The notes under the pieces are model-generated. The model ran no database searches, was not told the origin of the DNA, and worked only from the letters and a program-made list of their open reading frames with translations. A stretch of 34,035 nt of DNA from a virus. Positions 21,901-30,021 of the stretch are shown here, piece after piece; position 1 is the stretch's first letter, and the number at the start of each line of letters is the position of its first letter. Location: the IMG/VR virus record IMGVR_UViG_3300020428_000042, positions 1 to 34,035 of that record, one strand, 5' to 3'. A program made the translations under genes and the position numbers.

Positions 21901-24900
21901 AGCAATAATATTGATTATACAGGACTTACAACTAGCAGTAGATTTAGTGGTAGGGTATTCTTAAGATCTTCAATTAATGAAGCATTTACAACTAGTTTTG
22001 TAAAAGCATATAATGAAAACATTGTATTTGATGACTTATCAACTAAGTTTAATGGTATTACAACATCATTTATTCTTCAGGGTAATGGACAAGATATTAC
22101 TACACTTGATGCAGGAAATGCTATTATTTTAATAAATGATATCTTCCAAGGACCACAAAGATTAGGTAACCAAGTTACTACTATTCCTGGTGATTATAAG
22201 ATTGAAAAAACTAACGGTGATACACAAACTCTATTAGGATTTAATGGTGGAGTAAGTGATTATAGTAGTAATAATGACATTAATGTTAATAATATTCCAA
22301 GAGGTGGAATTATTGTTAGTGTTGGATCAACTGATGGATATGGGTTCCAACCATTAGTTGCTGCAGGTGGTACTGCTGTTGTATCAAGTGCTGGTACTAT
22401 TACTGCAGTTGCTATAGGTCTTACTGGATCTGGATATAGATCTGGATTGCAAACAGTTGGTGTTGCTATTCAAACTAGAAGTGTAGGAATAGCAAGTTAC
22501 ACTTATGTTGGTAATGCAACTGTAAATGGTGGACATGTTACAGATGTAGTTATTGACAAGATTGCAAGGTTCTACAAACCAAGAAATATCATTAATGTTG
22601 GATATAGTTCAATTACTGGAATAACCACTGTACAGACAACCCAGAAGCATGAATTGGGTCTTGGTGAAGAGATTACTATTGTTGGTGCAGCATTTACTTG
22701 TGATTACTATCCACCAATTAATATTAGTAATGCAATCTATAATAATACCACTGGTATTATGACTGTAACAACAGGAATTAGTTCTGTTAACGTTACTAAC
22801 TTTGTTTATACAAATACTACTGGTATTGGAACTATTACTACTGCAACTCCTCACGGAATTGTAAAACAGACTGCTATTGGTAGAACGTTTGCTTTAGCAG
22901 GTATTGCAATGACCTGCGTTGGTTATGGTCAAACATTTGCAGTACATAGTGCTCAATATGATCATACAACAGGTATTGCTACAATCTTTACTGTTGGTAA
23001 TCATGGTTTAACTGCTACTGATGATGTTAAACTAAGAGAGTTAAACTTTACATGTCCTGTTGGTGGTGCTGAAGGATATGGACAACAATTTGGTATTAAT
23101 AACTTTACGTATGATAATATTACTGGTTTATGTACTGTAACTACAGCAACATCCATTAGTGGTGTTATTGGAGTAGGTAGTGAAGTTAGGTTGGATAATA
23201 TTGGTCTTAACTGTGCATTTGGTAACTCAGTATATCCAGATGGATCTCAGGGATATACATTTACAGTACTCTCACAACCCGCATCAAATAACTTTACCTT
23301 TAATGCTGGTATTTCAACTCTGGCACACACATATGTGTCTGGTGGTACAGTTAATGCTGGTCTTACTACATCTATATTCCCAGATGGATCACAAGGATAT
23401 TCATTCAAAACAATTGGTGTAGCAGCAACATCATTTACTGCTAATGTTGGTGTATCAAGTATTAGACATACATGGAATGCAGGTGGTATTGTTCAAACTG
23501 GTATTACAACTGATATCTTCCCAGGAGATGCTCAAAACTCTCCAACTGGAGATACCTTCCAGCTTATATCTGCTCCAAACGCAAATACATTAGTCTTTAA
23601 TGCAGGAATATCTACTATTCCATCAACTTATGTAAGTGGTGGTAGTGTATTACTAGGTCATAAGATGAAAGTTGGTGCTGAGATTGCATTAACTGGTTTG
23701 GGAATGACTTGTGGTATGAGTACTGAAGTTCATACTTATCCACGTAATAGAGATACTATTACAGATACCTCTGTTGCAATTATTTCAGATGGTACAGAGC
23801 ATACAGTAAGTAATGCAGTATATAACCCAACAACGGGTATTATGACACTTACAAGTAATGGTCATGGATTCCATAATGGTGATAAGATTAAACTTGCTGA
23901 GAAGTCCTTAACCTTTACATGCGATAAAGATAATAATTTAACAACACACTCTTATCCTAGAAAATCAGATCCTCTTTATAATAGATGGGTTGGAATTGCT
24001 AATACAACTGTTAATACCTTTAAGATTCAGGTATTAGATTCAATTCCTTCTACTAATACAACAGCACATACATTTGTATCTGCAACTGCTAGTGGTTTAA
24101 CTCATAATACTGGTAATATTACTTTAAATGTTGGTCCTTCTGGTCCTAAGCATCAGTTTACTCATACATTTGATGGTACAGACACCTTTACACCTACTGC
24201 AGCAGCATACAACCCTAATACAGGTGTAATGACACTTACCATCGCTAATCATCCATTTAAGAATGGTGATTTTGTTGGAATTGCTCAAAGTGCATTAACC
24301 TTTACTTGTACTGCTGGTAGTGGTAATCATGCTTACCCAAGAGCAACTGATCCAATCTATGATAAGTGGATTGCAGTAACTAATATCACTACAGATACTT
24401 TTGATGTTCAAGTCTTAGATACTATTCCATCTACAAACGTTGGTGTTCATACTTTTGTATCTGCTACAACTGGTGGAATTAGTAGATCTGTTCTCCATAC
24501 TGGTGGTGTTTATAATCATCTATTTGTTGGGGCAGATAATAATTCAGTTAGTGTTGCTGGAACAAATACTAGATATACTCCAACTGATGCTCAATATACT
24601 GCTTCTAATGGATCTCTAGTATTGACAATTCCAGGTCATAATCTATCTGGTGCAGCAGCAACAACTGCAACAGCAGCGACTTATGATGGTTCTGTTGGTA
24701 TTATGACAGTTACTGTTCCTGGACATAGTATTGCTAATGGTGATTATGTTAAGTTTGTAGATGAAACATTCACATTTAAGTGTGAGTTGGATAGTTACGC
24801 TACAGATCATAAGTATCCAAGAGCAGCAGACCCAGCAGGAACAAATTGGTTAAAGGTATCTAATGTTGGTGCAGGTAAGTTTGAAGTTAATGTATTAGAA

Positions 24901-27900
24901 AGCATTCCATCTACAAATACTGGAATTCATAGTTTTGTCTCTGCTGCTTCTAACGGTATTTTACATGCTCAAAGCATGATTGGAATTGCAACAGAATCTA
25001 TTAAACTATCATGTGATATGGATGGTCATGGTAGTGAGCATGTTTATCCAAGAACAACTGACCCAATTTATACAAAGGATATTGGTGTTGCATCAACAAC
25101 TGCTAATACAGTTACTATTGATGTTGGTATATCAACTATTATTCCTTATGGTGTATCCAGTGCAACATATGATCCTGCATCTGGTAATTTAGTATTGGGT
25201 ATAGGTACACATACTCTTAATAAGGGAACAACTGTTAAAGTTGCTACTGGATCTTTAGTATTCACATGTTCTCAAGATAGTAATGCTACTAAGCATCGTT
25301 ATCCAAGAGCAGGTGATCCAACTTATGCTGGAACTACAGTATCAAGAATTAATTCAAATACTGAGTTTGAAATTAATGTTGGTGTTGCCAATGTTCCAAC
25401 TTATTATAAGTCTGGTGGATATATGGAAGAAATTATTCTTGCACCTAGAGCAAATAATAATTCTCCAACAGGTCAGGATGTCGCTTTTGATGGAACTGCA
25501 GTAACTAATATTATTGATGAATATACCTTTGAGTGTGATTCTGGTGCATCTCCTTACCCACATTTCTATAAGAGAGCAGGTGAAGTTACTCAAGATATAA
25601 AAGTTAGATTTGATTCACCTCTTGGATATGAAAACATTCCTCTACTTTATTCTGATGATTCTAAAGTAGGATTTGGAACAGGTGCTACTGCTGACATTCG
25701 AGTTAGTAATGTAAGTGGTGTAGCAGATTTTGAGATTACAGATTTTGGATATAATTACGGAACAGATGATATTCTAACTGTTGCTATTGGTGGTACTGTT
25801 GGTATTCCAACGTTTATTACTAAAACATCAAATGCAGTTAACCCAGTAGTCTCTGGTGGTCGTTATCCACATACATTTGTTGGTGCTGCAAGTAGTGCTG
25901 TTATAAGTGGTGGTGGATATGATCATACTTGGGTAAGTTCTCTTACTAATGGGGTATCAGTAACAGGTGTTGGAAACTTTACACCTACTGATGCAACTTA
26001 CAATCCAACAACGGGTGATATGGTTCTAACCATTGCGGGTCATCCATATACAACTAGTCAAACTGTTGGATTTACAACGGGTGCAATTACATTTAAATGT
26101 TTAATGGATGGTGATGCAACTCTTCATTCTTACCCAAGACCTGGTGATCCTGTTCTTGGATATGGTGTAACTGCAATTACGGCAAAAGATACAAATACTA
26201 TTACTGTTAATGTTGGTGCATCTACTACTGTTGGTTATTCTGTTGATAACGCTACATATAACGCTGAAACAGGTGAAATGGTACTTACGATCCCTAATCA
26301 TGGATTAAAGGGTTCTGAGGACTATACAGTGACCCATGCATTGTATAATGCTGGTACTGGTGGAATGACATTAACATTATCTGGTATTACAACACTTACT
26401 GCACTTAATGTTGGTGATAGAATTAAATTTGTAGATAATTCAATTAGCTTTACTTGTGCAATGGATGGTAATTCAACTGTTCATTCTTACCCAAGAGCAA
26501 CTGACCCTAGTAGCAATAAGTGGTTACCTGTTGTTGGTGTTGCTACTGATAATATTGAAGTATTAGTTGGTGCATCTGGCACTGTTTACCATACACCTGT
26601 TGGTGCTGAATATAATTCAACTACTGGATATATGACTCTTGCAATTGGAGAGCATGATCTTATAGGACCAAGTAATCACACAGTAACTAATGCCATATAT
26701 GACCCAATGGCGGGTATAATGACATGTACTGTTCCTTCACATGGATTCTCTAATGGTGATAGGGTTAAGTTTGAAGATGGATCAATATCATTCAGTTGTA
26801 ACTTTGGTAGTGGTGGTACTAAGTCTTATCCTCGTTCTGTAGGTACTGGTTCAACTATTACTGACCCAATTAGTGGTAAATTTATTGTTATCTCTGATGT
26901 TACTGATGATACTTTTAATGTTGGAGTTGGAACTGCTACTTTAGGTATAAACAATCCACATACCTTCGTCTCTGCTTATACAAATGGATTACAGAAGGCA
27001 GGAGAACCAGTATTGATTGCACCTAATAGTATTAACTTCCAGTGCTCTCAAGACAATTATGCAACTACTCACCAGTATCCTCGTGCAGGTACTGATCCTA
27101 TTGCTGGTGTTGGTACTCCTATTACTGGTGTAGGTGATACTACAATTACACTCTTTGTTGGTATTGGAACTGATTCTGATCATAGATTTGTTGCTGGACT
27201 AAGTAGTGCAACTAATGCAGTAAGATCAGGTGGTAACTATCCACATACATTTACATCTGCAACTTCAAATGGTCTTAAGAAGGCAGGTGAGTCTATTCGT
27301 TTAACTGAAGATTCTCTTACATTTAAATGTGAGATGGACGATTATGCAACCGAACATACTTATCCACGTTCAAATAAGAATAAGCATAGATTTGTAAGAA
27401 CTACTGCTGGATCTATTCTACCTAATGTAGGAACAGCACTTACACCAACTGCTGCAGATTATGATGGTAATACTGGTAATTTAATATTATCATTCCCAGA
27501 GCATAATTTAACAGCAGGTTCTAATACTGTTGGAATTGCAACAGGTGGTATCACATTTACTTGTGAGTTGGATGATCATCGTACAGAGCATGCTTATCCT
27601 AGAACAACTGATTTTGCACATAATGCAACTATAGGTATTGCTGCAACTACTTTAACAACTATTACAATTAATGTTGGTAAATCAGGTATTACTACCAGTG
27701 ATCCAATGTATAACAATGCAGTTTCTGTTGGATCAACAAGTTCTAATACAATAACATTGAATATTGGTAAAGCACCTGCAGAAAAGAGATTTAAAGTTGA
27801 AAATGCAACTTATGATGGATTTACTGGATGGATGACATTAACTGTAGGACAACATAGTTTACATACTGGAGAGATTGTTAGACTTGCTAACGAATCAATA

Positions 27901-29988
27901 CTCTTTAGTTGTTCTAGTGATAATTATGGTTCTATAAACCCATATCCAAGAAAAACTGATCCAATTTATGGTGGCGTTGGTATTGCATCTACAACTCCAA
28001 CAACAATTAGAATGAATGTTGGTGTTGCTCCTGTTGGTAAGAGATATGCACATACATTTGTTGGAATTGGATCTTATAAGGAATTCCAGTTAACTGTTGA
28101 TGAAACTTATGCATCTAAGTTCTCTGGTTGGAATGTTGGTGACTTCTTAGTTCTTGATGATATTACTGCATACTTTAATGGTGATAGAAGATTATTCCCA
28201 TTAGCACTTAATGGCGACAGAATCTCATTCTTTGCGAGAGCAAATGCTGGTATTAATTTACAATCTAATTTACTTGTATTTGTTAATGATGTTTTACAAA
28301 CACCTGGAGAAGGTTATACCTTTACTGGAGGTAGTACTCTTAGATTCACTGAAGCACCTAAGGGTGGTGTTGCAGGATTCACTACTACAGGTGATAAGTG
28401 TAAACTAATGATGTACACTGGTACTCAATCTATTGACGTTAAGACTGTTGATGTTCTTCCAACTGTTAAAGTTGGTGATGATGTACAACTTTATAGTGAT
28501 AGAGATGTAACCTTTAATCAAGAAGAACGTCTTGTAATGGATGTTAAGTCTGCAGATACTATTATAACAAATAACTATGCAGGTCAAGGTGTAACACCTG
28601 ATGAACTTCTTCAAAGACCAATTTCTTGGTCTAAGCAAGATATTGATAAAATTATTGACAATAAATTTATATCTAAGGATAGAGTTTACTATGAACCAAT
28701 TATTAATCCACAGTCAAATATACTTGAAAATGTTGGTGTAAATTCAACATCTGCATTTGTTTGGTCTGTAAGATCTCTATTTGATGATCCTAAGGAAGCA
28801 ATGTTGGTATTGGATAGTGAAAAGGTACAAATTTTAACACAAGAAGAAACTATTGATGCTACTGCAACTACAATTATTGGTAGTGGATCAGTTCAATCTG
28901 TTAATATTACTAGTGGTGGTATTGGTTATACTGCTGCACCAACAGTATCAATTCAAGCACCATTTAATGAAGTATTAAGTACCGATGCTGCTACTGCAAC
29001 TGCTTCTATAACTGCAGGAATAGTTACTACAATTACTGTTGGTAGTGGTGGAACGGGTTACCTTTATGGTCCTTTAACATCATTGGCAATTAGTCAGCAA
29101 GGTATAGGATTCCCATTCTTAGAAAATGGAACCAATACATTTGAAAATGCCAAGTTAAAATCTAAGACTGGAATGGGTAGAGGTGCTACTGCTAATATTG
29201 AAATTAATATTGTTAACTATCAAATTGGTTCAGTTGCAGTTGCTGAAGGTGGAACAGGTTATCAACCTGGTGATGTTTTGTATGTTGATACTTATGACAA
29301 TGTTGGATTAGGTACTACAAATAGAAGATGGGCATTATCACAAAATATGGAATTTACTGTTGGTGCTATTAGTGGTCCTGAAGTTCTGATTGCTCCTCCT
29401 ACAAGGAGAATTGAAGAGTCACCTAAGGCAACTTATGAAGGTGATTATGGAATAATTGTTGGTGTTGGTACAACTTCTATTGTAGGTGTTGCATCAACTG
29501 GTATAACATTTGATTTATATATACCTCAGAATTCTAAATTAAAGTCTGGATTCTCTTTAGTACAAAGTGGAATTCAAACTGGATACTTATTTAATATTAT
29601 AGGATCAGGTGTAAATGGTACGGTTACTACATTAAGAGGAGATAATTCTGTTCTAGGTATAGGAACTACATGTATGGATGCAACTTATGAAGTTGCAGAT
29701 TACTCTCATACTACTAGGTTCATCCCATCAGAGATAAGTGGTACTTCAGTTGGTATAGCAACAACAGTTACAACAGTTATTGCTAAGATCTCTAGTTTTG
29801 ATAATGTTGTTGGATTTGGAACTACATCATTCTATGGAAGTTACACTTGGGGTAAAGTGAACTTCACTGTTAGAATGTCTAATAAACAGGCATTTGAAGC
29901 AGTTCATGGAACCAGTCAATCTGGTATTGGAAGCAACCCTGTGGTTAAGCGGAAAAATCCACTTAAATATGACGGTTATATTACATAA
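12988..29988 (+). CDS. gp7: giant gp7-like baseplate wedge / adhesion protein, 5,666 residues
   Basis: Position between gp6 and gp8 makes this the gp7 counterpart, but it is over five times T4 gp7 (1,032). Seen in order: a conserved N-terminus (VPNFVRDNYPEFQDFLRTYY, 16-35); 'TTGFP...IDSEVISY...ERG' motifs near 84, 317 and 2890; G-x-GY-x-x-P loops scattered through the chain; a YHYH domain (about 1190-1330, WAYDGHPIYGPYGY and LDQHNGRFCKTPEFPNGTYA); a jelly-roll carbohydrate-binding-like domain (about 1620-1800, ending EWRRYKFTAT and VEQSEFMSPYVPT); 'FNG' modules near 2710, 3012 and 5050; repeats from about 3247, with 13 YPR modules and one degenerate between 3584 and 4986. The last 500 residues return to non-repeat sequence with GGTGY loops. 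Start and stop are clear and no frameshift was seen. The gp7 name is by synteny; receptor or glycan binding is inferred. Confidence 0.8.
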   Translation: MQKNRVKARHLVQDHVPNFVRDNYPEFQDFLRTYYKSVESPGGATDILNNIDQYVRLENLSELVYFTDTTSGIGLFNDTINVSDTTGFPEKHGLIQIDSEVISYESKTATTFVGCERGFSGITSYKGESDDSLTFSDTEVSEHVSGSVTYNLHALFLFEFYRKYKAQYTPGFEDISFFDAINEKIIVSRLKDFYAAKGASSSFDILFKIIFGVDISVVKPRDFLIQPSDADYRIVRDLVVQPLVGDPNDLINRTLFQDETDVIQKATGSITAVEQLIKDNQVYYRLSLDYNPDIELFKFTVHPKTRLTEAVGLGQDFIDVDSTTSFPESGTLQTTVAGVIYDIPYTSKSSTQFFGLVAPVALDNSANITTPDYAYAVDNDENDIRVKITGVLGDLIYDAEASNYYSPGDQVEIVSLGYDTQEQLYKSWILNITPEYDVQEIIRLTTAINGAAQYRITTFDPHVFTLGDIGTLTSSTGQVYQVSVLAVSDERKFDVNLPANINLSETFIVRRGISKVSATNLPDLTKVSANMQNVYTHENNAGGRDAYVVSSSLPDYFNTPIVPKDQSVLFGGSFNGFELNIGSNPFYSGDAVWYSANNNIPLNIPEGQYFIKKVNASTINLATSKSNIANGIFVRVFGTVTNNKFELIDFYGKSIKPQNIVRKFSKPEVSDSSEVTTPGQTGMFLNGVEVLNYKSSDLVYYGELDGINVAAVGDSNYDVINPPLLHIEDRIGVGATGVCNLTGSLKRIDIIDKGFDYVTDPTVTIFGGEGNGAEAKCNLSKVTHKIYFNAASQYTDVNLTNNTIGFSTYHKLRDQEEVIYKNEGQSAIGGLVDKSIYFANIIDDRTIKLHNTYENAISGIGTVDLTSNGEGLQFIEAYNKKSIVSSIEVVEGGTGYQNKTLYFGPEQVNINNNCLELKDHNYKDKQTVIFINEGGSFPVGVASTTQWMVKVLDKDNIRLARKVNVGTGESLSSDHFYVNNRFFDFSDKGTGNHKLTYTPITVTVDGPIGVSTFAGQDFRTRIRPLFTGYVDSISLSERGTNYGDSEVMNYNRQPVITLINGNYAQLTPLVSSAGEIIDVVINNLGEGYNSVPTIEIDGDGSGAILTPIIVDGKVTAVKIINNGFGYKRTNTYLRVVETGSGAKFEAKIKTWNINLVQRLLLSGQIAADDGVLALGLASNKEIEYCHAFSPRELRRKLLSTSVDIDGSTLFRADIFNETNTTKYHSPIVGWAYDGHPIYGPYGYANREGGAVRRLNTGYELRVDVSGIRPPSYSSGVFVEDYVFIGGGDLDQHNGRFCKTPEFPNGTYAYFLTIDSAQEVAGPFAGYLKPVFPYVIGPTFKGSSNRYNFSQFSSLDFVDINTTDWTRYTSNYSIRGKNSRYSGFIQPNIFSEGFTEVVSTNAGSVDSLNIIAPGDNYAIGDNIFFNNEGTSGSGVYARIESIQGKKVNNIFSSVYENSQVQFTPVLGKGRYIGIGSTPHNYSGGDIVSIQNLNILATEFAKTYSVGIATNRLTLVSDVPASSATGITTYINVTGTLTFPTIAVDDIYESKDEQVRILSIDSKNSRIRVRRNITGLATETSHLSGAFLNEKPRKFTINTGYTTTTQYKLDRILYFEPEESVGLISENLVLYSDPVSLSASTWGKTEVANGIGTITYYADKTPDGNIAAAKVGIATTVSATDTFVLENGVFSLSGNVHTVSAFLKGENGGEEVWMILRDTAVNVYYHQKITLGREWRRYKFTATTNANPHKVGFGANGVAVGSGTTIRATLNSTPTFYVCGVQVEQSEFMSPYVPTYDTQILSSAKKVGKTYLQNPAASVDSFTPVPNAFYIPGHGLLTGEKIIYNVGAGGSGPAVSVGSTSYWLTDNTELYAAVYNDEFVGISTNQIGIGTTGTFVGVGTDDVGVLNIDSFGSGTEHSFKTTYNEIITGDIIKKTATVATASTHGLTDGDIVDLKVLSGIQTTFVVKYDDGNRRLLINPVSFASTNVNVTNNSLYIQNHGFRMGEKVIHNSSTPAGGLVDSAIYYIVVIDENTFKLSNLFYDELSSDKDISIVGITTQGDGRLSPVNPEIQAFRNNTVIFDLSDSSLANSGFPAFEFDIYTDKSCTDPFFTVNENVGITSIVLDFQVTKSGVIGQQNANLSLIIDDKTPSSLYYNVKPLKNAGASASKVEAFSDDFNVLNPNRLTIVGSKFDSYTRITGVTTNTFDYTIIETPEISSYDATLGEADLKYNTTSTSARGPVGDISLDSSGSGYKRLPYLDKVVSVAGTGALFLPRSSTIGQLTEVVLTDIGFDYPADNTLRPAAALPATYKIEPLSKFDLIRVKDPGTNYFIAPDIVVVDGFTGRVNTEAFLRYDVGDTEVEIVRNTTGLYNVTPVLMPVNNPNGTRIDNIVFDANTGDVVVSFAVTFTSVEDYPYQTGKRVIVENTNTQTAFTGRGYNSSAYEYKLFTLTDVDANIGGDFPTITYNIKEDLLPGEDPGVFDSFDSFGTVTPEIYFPEFEVFLEKDKFKKGEFITAQDNNTGVVQEYDEKNEFLKVRSKDQFNKGDVIIGQSSQNQGLISSVDGIRGQYKISSNSITKKGWKKDTGKLNQFFQRMHDNEYYQYFSYSVRSPISLEKWDHLVSNLNHTSGYKKFAELIADSYDPSIVGMGTGQDLNAFIAVSDLTSIVDLNTIKDFDTAREKAITVSNKLVSNEILFGLPFLAKYQEFIGNRVLAIDDFSVDFDGDRRDFGLFCDGSPIFEQTFNGSDDTIVDVSEESVNLGNHYFVSGEEIDYIPPNNDFANAIDIVATDFGPGIGTTTKLPGSFHVVKLDNQRIQVAASATDSLRFNPVVVGFNSVGIGSTHRFRGKSPNNRLLITVNGTIQSPIVSTANTLAIGSVTVGVGSTQIGVSGITSIFSGDLVKVEDEIMLVAGVDKPNNLLTIRRGWMGTTDASHSGFSTITKYTGNYNIVNNDIHFSEGMWGDIPVGLGTTATSSNNIDYTGLTTSSRFSGRVFLRSSINEAFTTSFVKAYNENIVFDDLSTKFNGITTSFILQGNGQDITTLDAGNAIILINDIFQGPQRLGNQVTTIPGDYKIEKTNGDTQTLLGFNGGVSDYSSNNDINVNNIPRGGIIVSVGSTDGYGFQPLVAAGGTAVVSSAGTITAVAIGLTGSGYRSGLQTVGVAIQTRSVGIASYTYVGNATVNGGHVTDVVIDKIARFYKPRNIINVGYSSITGITTVQTTQKHELGLGEEITIVGAAFTCDYYPPINISNAIYNNTTGIMTVTTGISSVNVTNFVYTNTTGIGTITTATPHGIVKQTAIGRTFALAGIAMTCVGYGQTFAVHSAQYDHTTGIATIFTVGNHGLTATDDVKLRELNFTCPVGGAEGYGQQFGINNFTYDNITGLCTVTTATSISGVIGVGSEVRLDNIGLNCAFGNSVYPDGSQGYTFTVLSQPASNNFTFNAGISTLAHTYVSGGTVNAGLTTSIFPDGSQGYSFKTIGVAATSFTANVGVSSIRHTWNAGGIVQTGITTDIFPGDAQNSPTGDTFQLISAPNANTLVFNAGISTIPSTYVSGGSVLLGHKMKVGAEIALTGLGMTCGMSTEVHTYPRNRDTITDTSVAIISDGTEHTVSNAVYNPTTGIMTLTSNGHGFHNGDKIKLAEKSLTFTCDKDNNLTTHSYPRKSDPLYNRWVGIANTTVNTFKIQVLDSIPSTNTTAHTFVSATASGLTHNTGNITLNVGPSGPKHQFTHTFDGTDTFTPTAAAYNPNTGVMTLTIANHPFKNGDFVGIAQSALTFTCTAGSGNHAYPRATDPIYDKWIAVTNITTDTFDVQVLDTIPSTNVGVHTFVSATTGGISRSVLHTGGVYNHLFVGADNNSVSVAGTNTRYTPTDAQYTASNGSLVLTIPGHNLSGAAATTATAATYDGSVGIMTVTVPGHSIANGDYVKFVDETFTFKCELDSYATDHKYPRAADPAGTNWLKVSNVGAGKFEVNVLESIPSTNTGIHSFVSAASNGILHAQSMIGIATESIKLSCDMDGHGSEHVYPRTTDPIYTKDIGVASTTANTVTIDVGISTIIPYGVSSATYDPASGNLVLGIGTHTLNKGTTVKVATGSLVFTCSQDSNATKHRYPRAGDPTYAGTTVSRINSNTEFEINVGVANVPTYYKSGGYMEEIILAPRANNNSPTGQDVAFDGTAVTNIIDEYTFECDSGASPYPHFYKRAGEVTQDIKVRFDSPLGYENIPLLYSDDSKVGFGTGATADIRVSNVSGVADFEITDFGYNYGTDDILTVAIGGTVGIPTFITKTSNAVNPVVSGGRYPHTFVGAASSAVISGGGYDHTWVSSLTNGVSVTGVGNFTPTDATYNPTTGDMVLTIAGHPYTTSQTVGFTTGAITFKCLMDGDATLHSYPRPGDPVLGYGVTAITAKDTNTITVNVGASTTVGYSVDNATYNAETGEMVLTIPNHGLKGSEDYTVTHALYNAGTGGMTLTLSGITTLTALNVGDRIKFVDNSISFTCAMDGNSTVHSYPRATDPSSNKWLPVVGVATDNIEVLVGASGTVYHTPVGAEYNSTTGYMTLAIGEHDLIGPSNHTVTNAIYDPMAGIMTCTVPSHGFSNGDRVKFEDGSISFSCNFGSGGTKSYPRSVGTGSTITDPISGKFIVISDVTDDTFNVGVGTATLGINNPHTFVSAYTNGLQKAGEPVLIAPNSINFQCSQDNYATTHQYPRAGTDPIAGVGTPITGVGDTTITLFVGIGTDSDHRFVAGLSSATNAVRSGGNYPHTFTSATSNGLKKAGESIRLTEDSLTFKCEMDDYATEHTYPRSNKNKHRFVRTTAGSILPNVGTALTPTAADYDGNTGNLILSFPEHNLTAGSNTVGIATGGITFTCELDDHRTEHAYPRTTDFAHNATIGIAATTLTTITINVGKSGITTSDPMYNNAVSVGSTSSNTITLNIGKAPAEKRFKVENATYDGFTGWMTLTVGQHSLHTGEIVRLANESILFSCSSDNYGSINPYPRKTDPIYGGVGIASTTPTTIRMNVGVAPVGKRYAHTFVGIGSYKEFQLTVDETYASKFSGWNVGDFLVLDDITAYFNGDRRLFPLALNGDRISFFARANAGINLQSNLLVFVNDVLQTPGEGYTFTGGSTLRFTEAPKGGVAGFTTTGDKCKLMMYTGTQSIDVKTVDVLPTVKVGDDVQLYSDRDVTFNQEERLVMDVKSADTIITNNYAGQGVTPDELLQRPISWSKQDIDKIIDNKFISKDRVYYEPIINPQSNILENVGVNSTSAFVWSVRSLFDDPKEAMLVLDSEKVQILTQEETIDATATTIIGSGSVQSVNITSGGIGYTAAPTVSIQAPFNEVLSTDAATATASITAGIVTTITVGSGGTGYLYGPLTSLAISQQGIGFPFLENGTNTFENAKLKSKTGMGRGATANIEINIVNYQIGSVAVAEGGTGYQPGDVLYVDTYDNVGLGTTNRRWALSQNMEFTVGAISGPEVLIAPPTRRIEESPKATYEGDYGIIVGVGTTSIVGVASTGITFDLYIPQNSKLKSGFSLVQSGIQTGYLFNIIGSGVNGTVTTLRGDNSVLGIGTTCMDATYEVADYSHTTRFIPSEISGTSVGIATTVTTVIAKISSFDNVVGFGTTSFYGSYTWGKVNFTVRMSNKQAFEAVHGTSQSGIGSNPVVKRKNPLKYDGYIT
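22730..23700 (+). repeat. protein-level subrepeats: TTGI and FPDGSQGY units
   Basis: Within the giant protein (about residues 3247-3570) a strand-turn unit 'Y[ND]xTTGIxT[VI]TT' recurs at least four times (for example IYNNTTGIMTVTTG, VYTNTTGIGTITTA). It is followed by about three units opening with FPDGSQGY or FPGDAQ and containing 'N[AV]GISTxxHTYVSGG'. These units lead directly into the YPR array. Confidence 0.7.
23700..28080 (+). repeat. YPR repeat array, 14 modules
   Basis: Units share the order 'xYNxxTGxMTLTIxxHxF', 'NGDxVKxxxxSxTFxC', 'MDxxxTxHxYPRxxDP' and often 'VxxSIPSTN..HTFVSAT'. The YPR tyrosine falls at residues 3584, 3656, 3783, 3943, 4020, 4105, 4382, 4501, 4614, 4697, 4792, 4870 and 4986, with a degenerate FYKRAG copy at 4192. 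Spacing is 72-160 residues, except for one 277-residue interval that contains the degenerate copy. Full and half units mix, which suggests duplication and internal loss. Confidence 0.8.
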
Positions 29989-29994
29989 TAAATA
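29987..29994 (+). promoter_or_regulatory. late promoter motif AATAAATA
   Basis: AATAAATA overlaps the end of the giant gene and lies 28 bases before the gp8 start, matching NATAAATA. It would give gp8 and the next gene their own late transcript after a 17 kb gene. Confidence 0.6.
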
Positions 29995-30021
29995 AAACAT
30001 AGCAAAACCTTATACTCGAAA

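Noticed and set aside
17054-28638. Many 60-80 codon frames in other phases within the giant gene
   Set aside because: Leu/Ile- or Ser/Asn-rich shadows of the giant reading frame without start signals.
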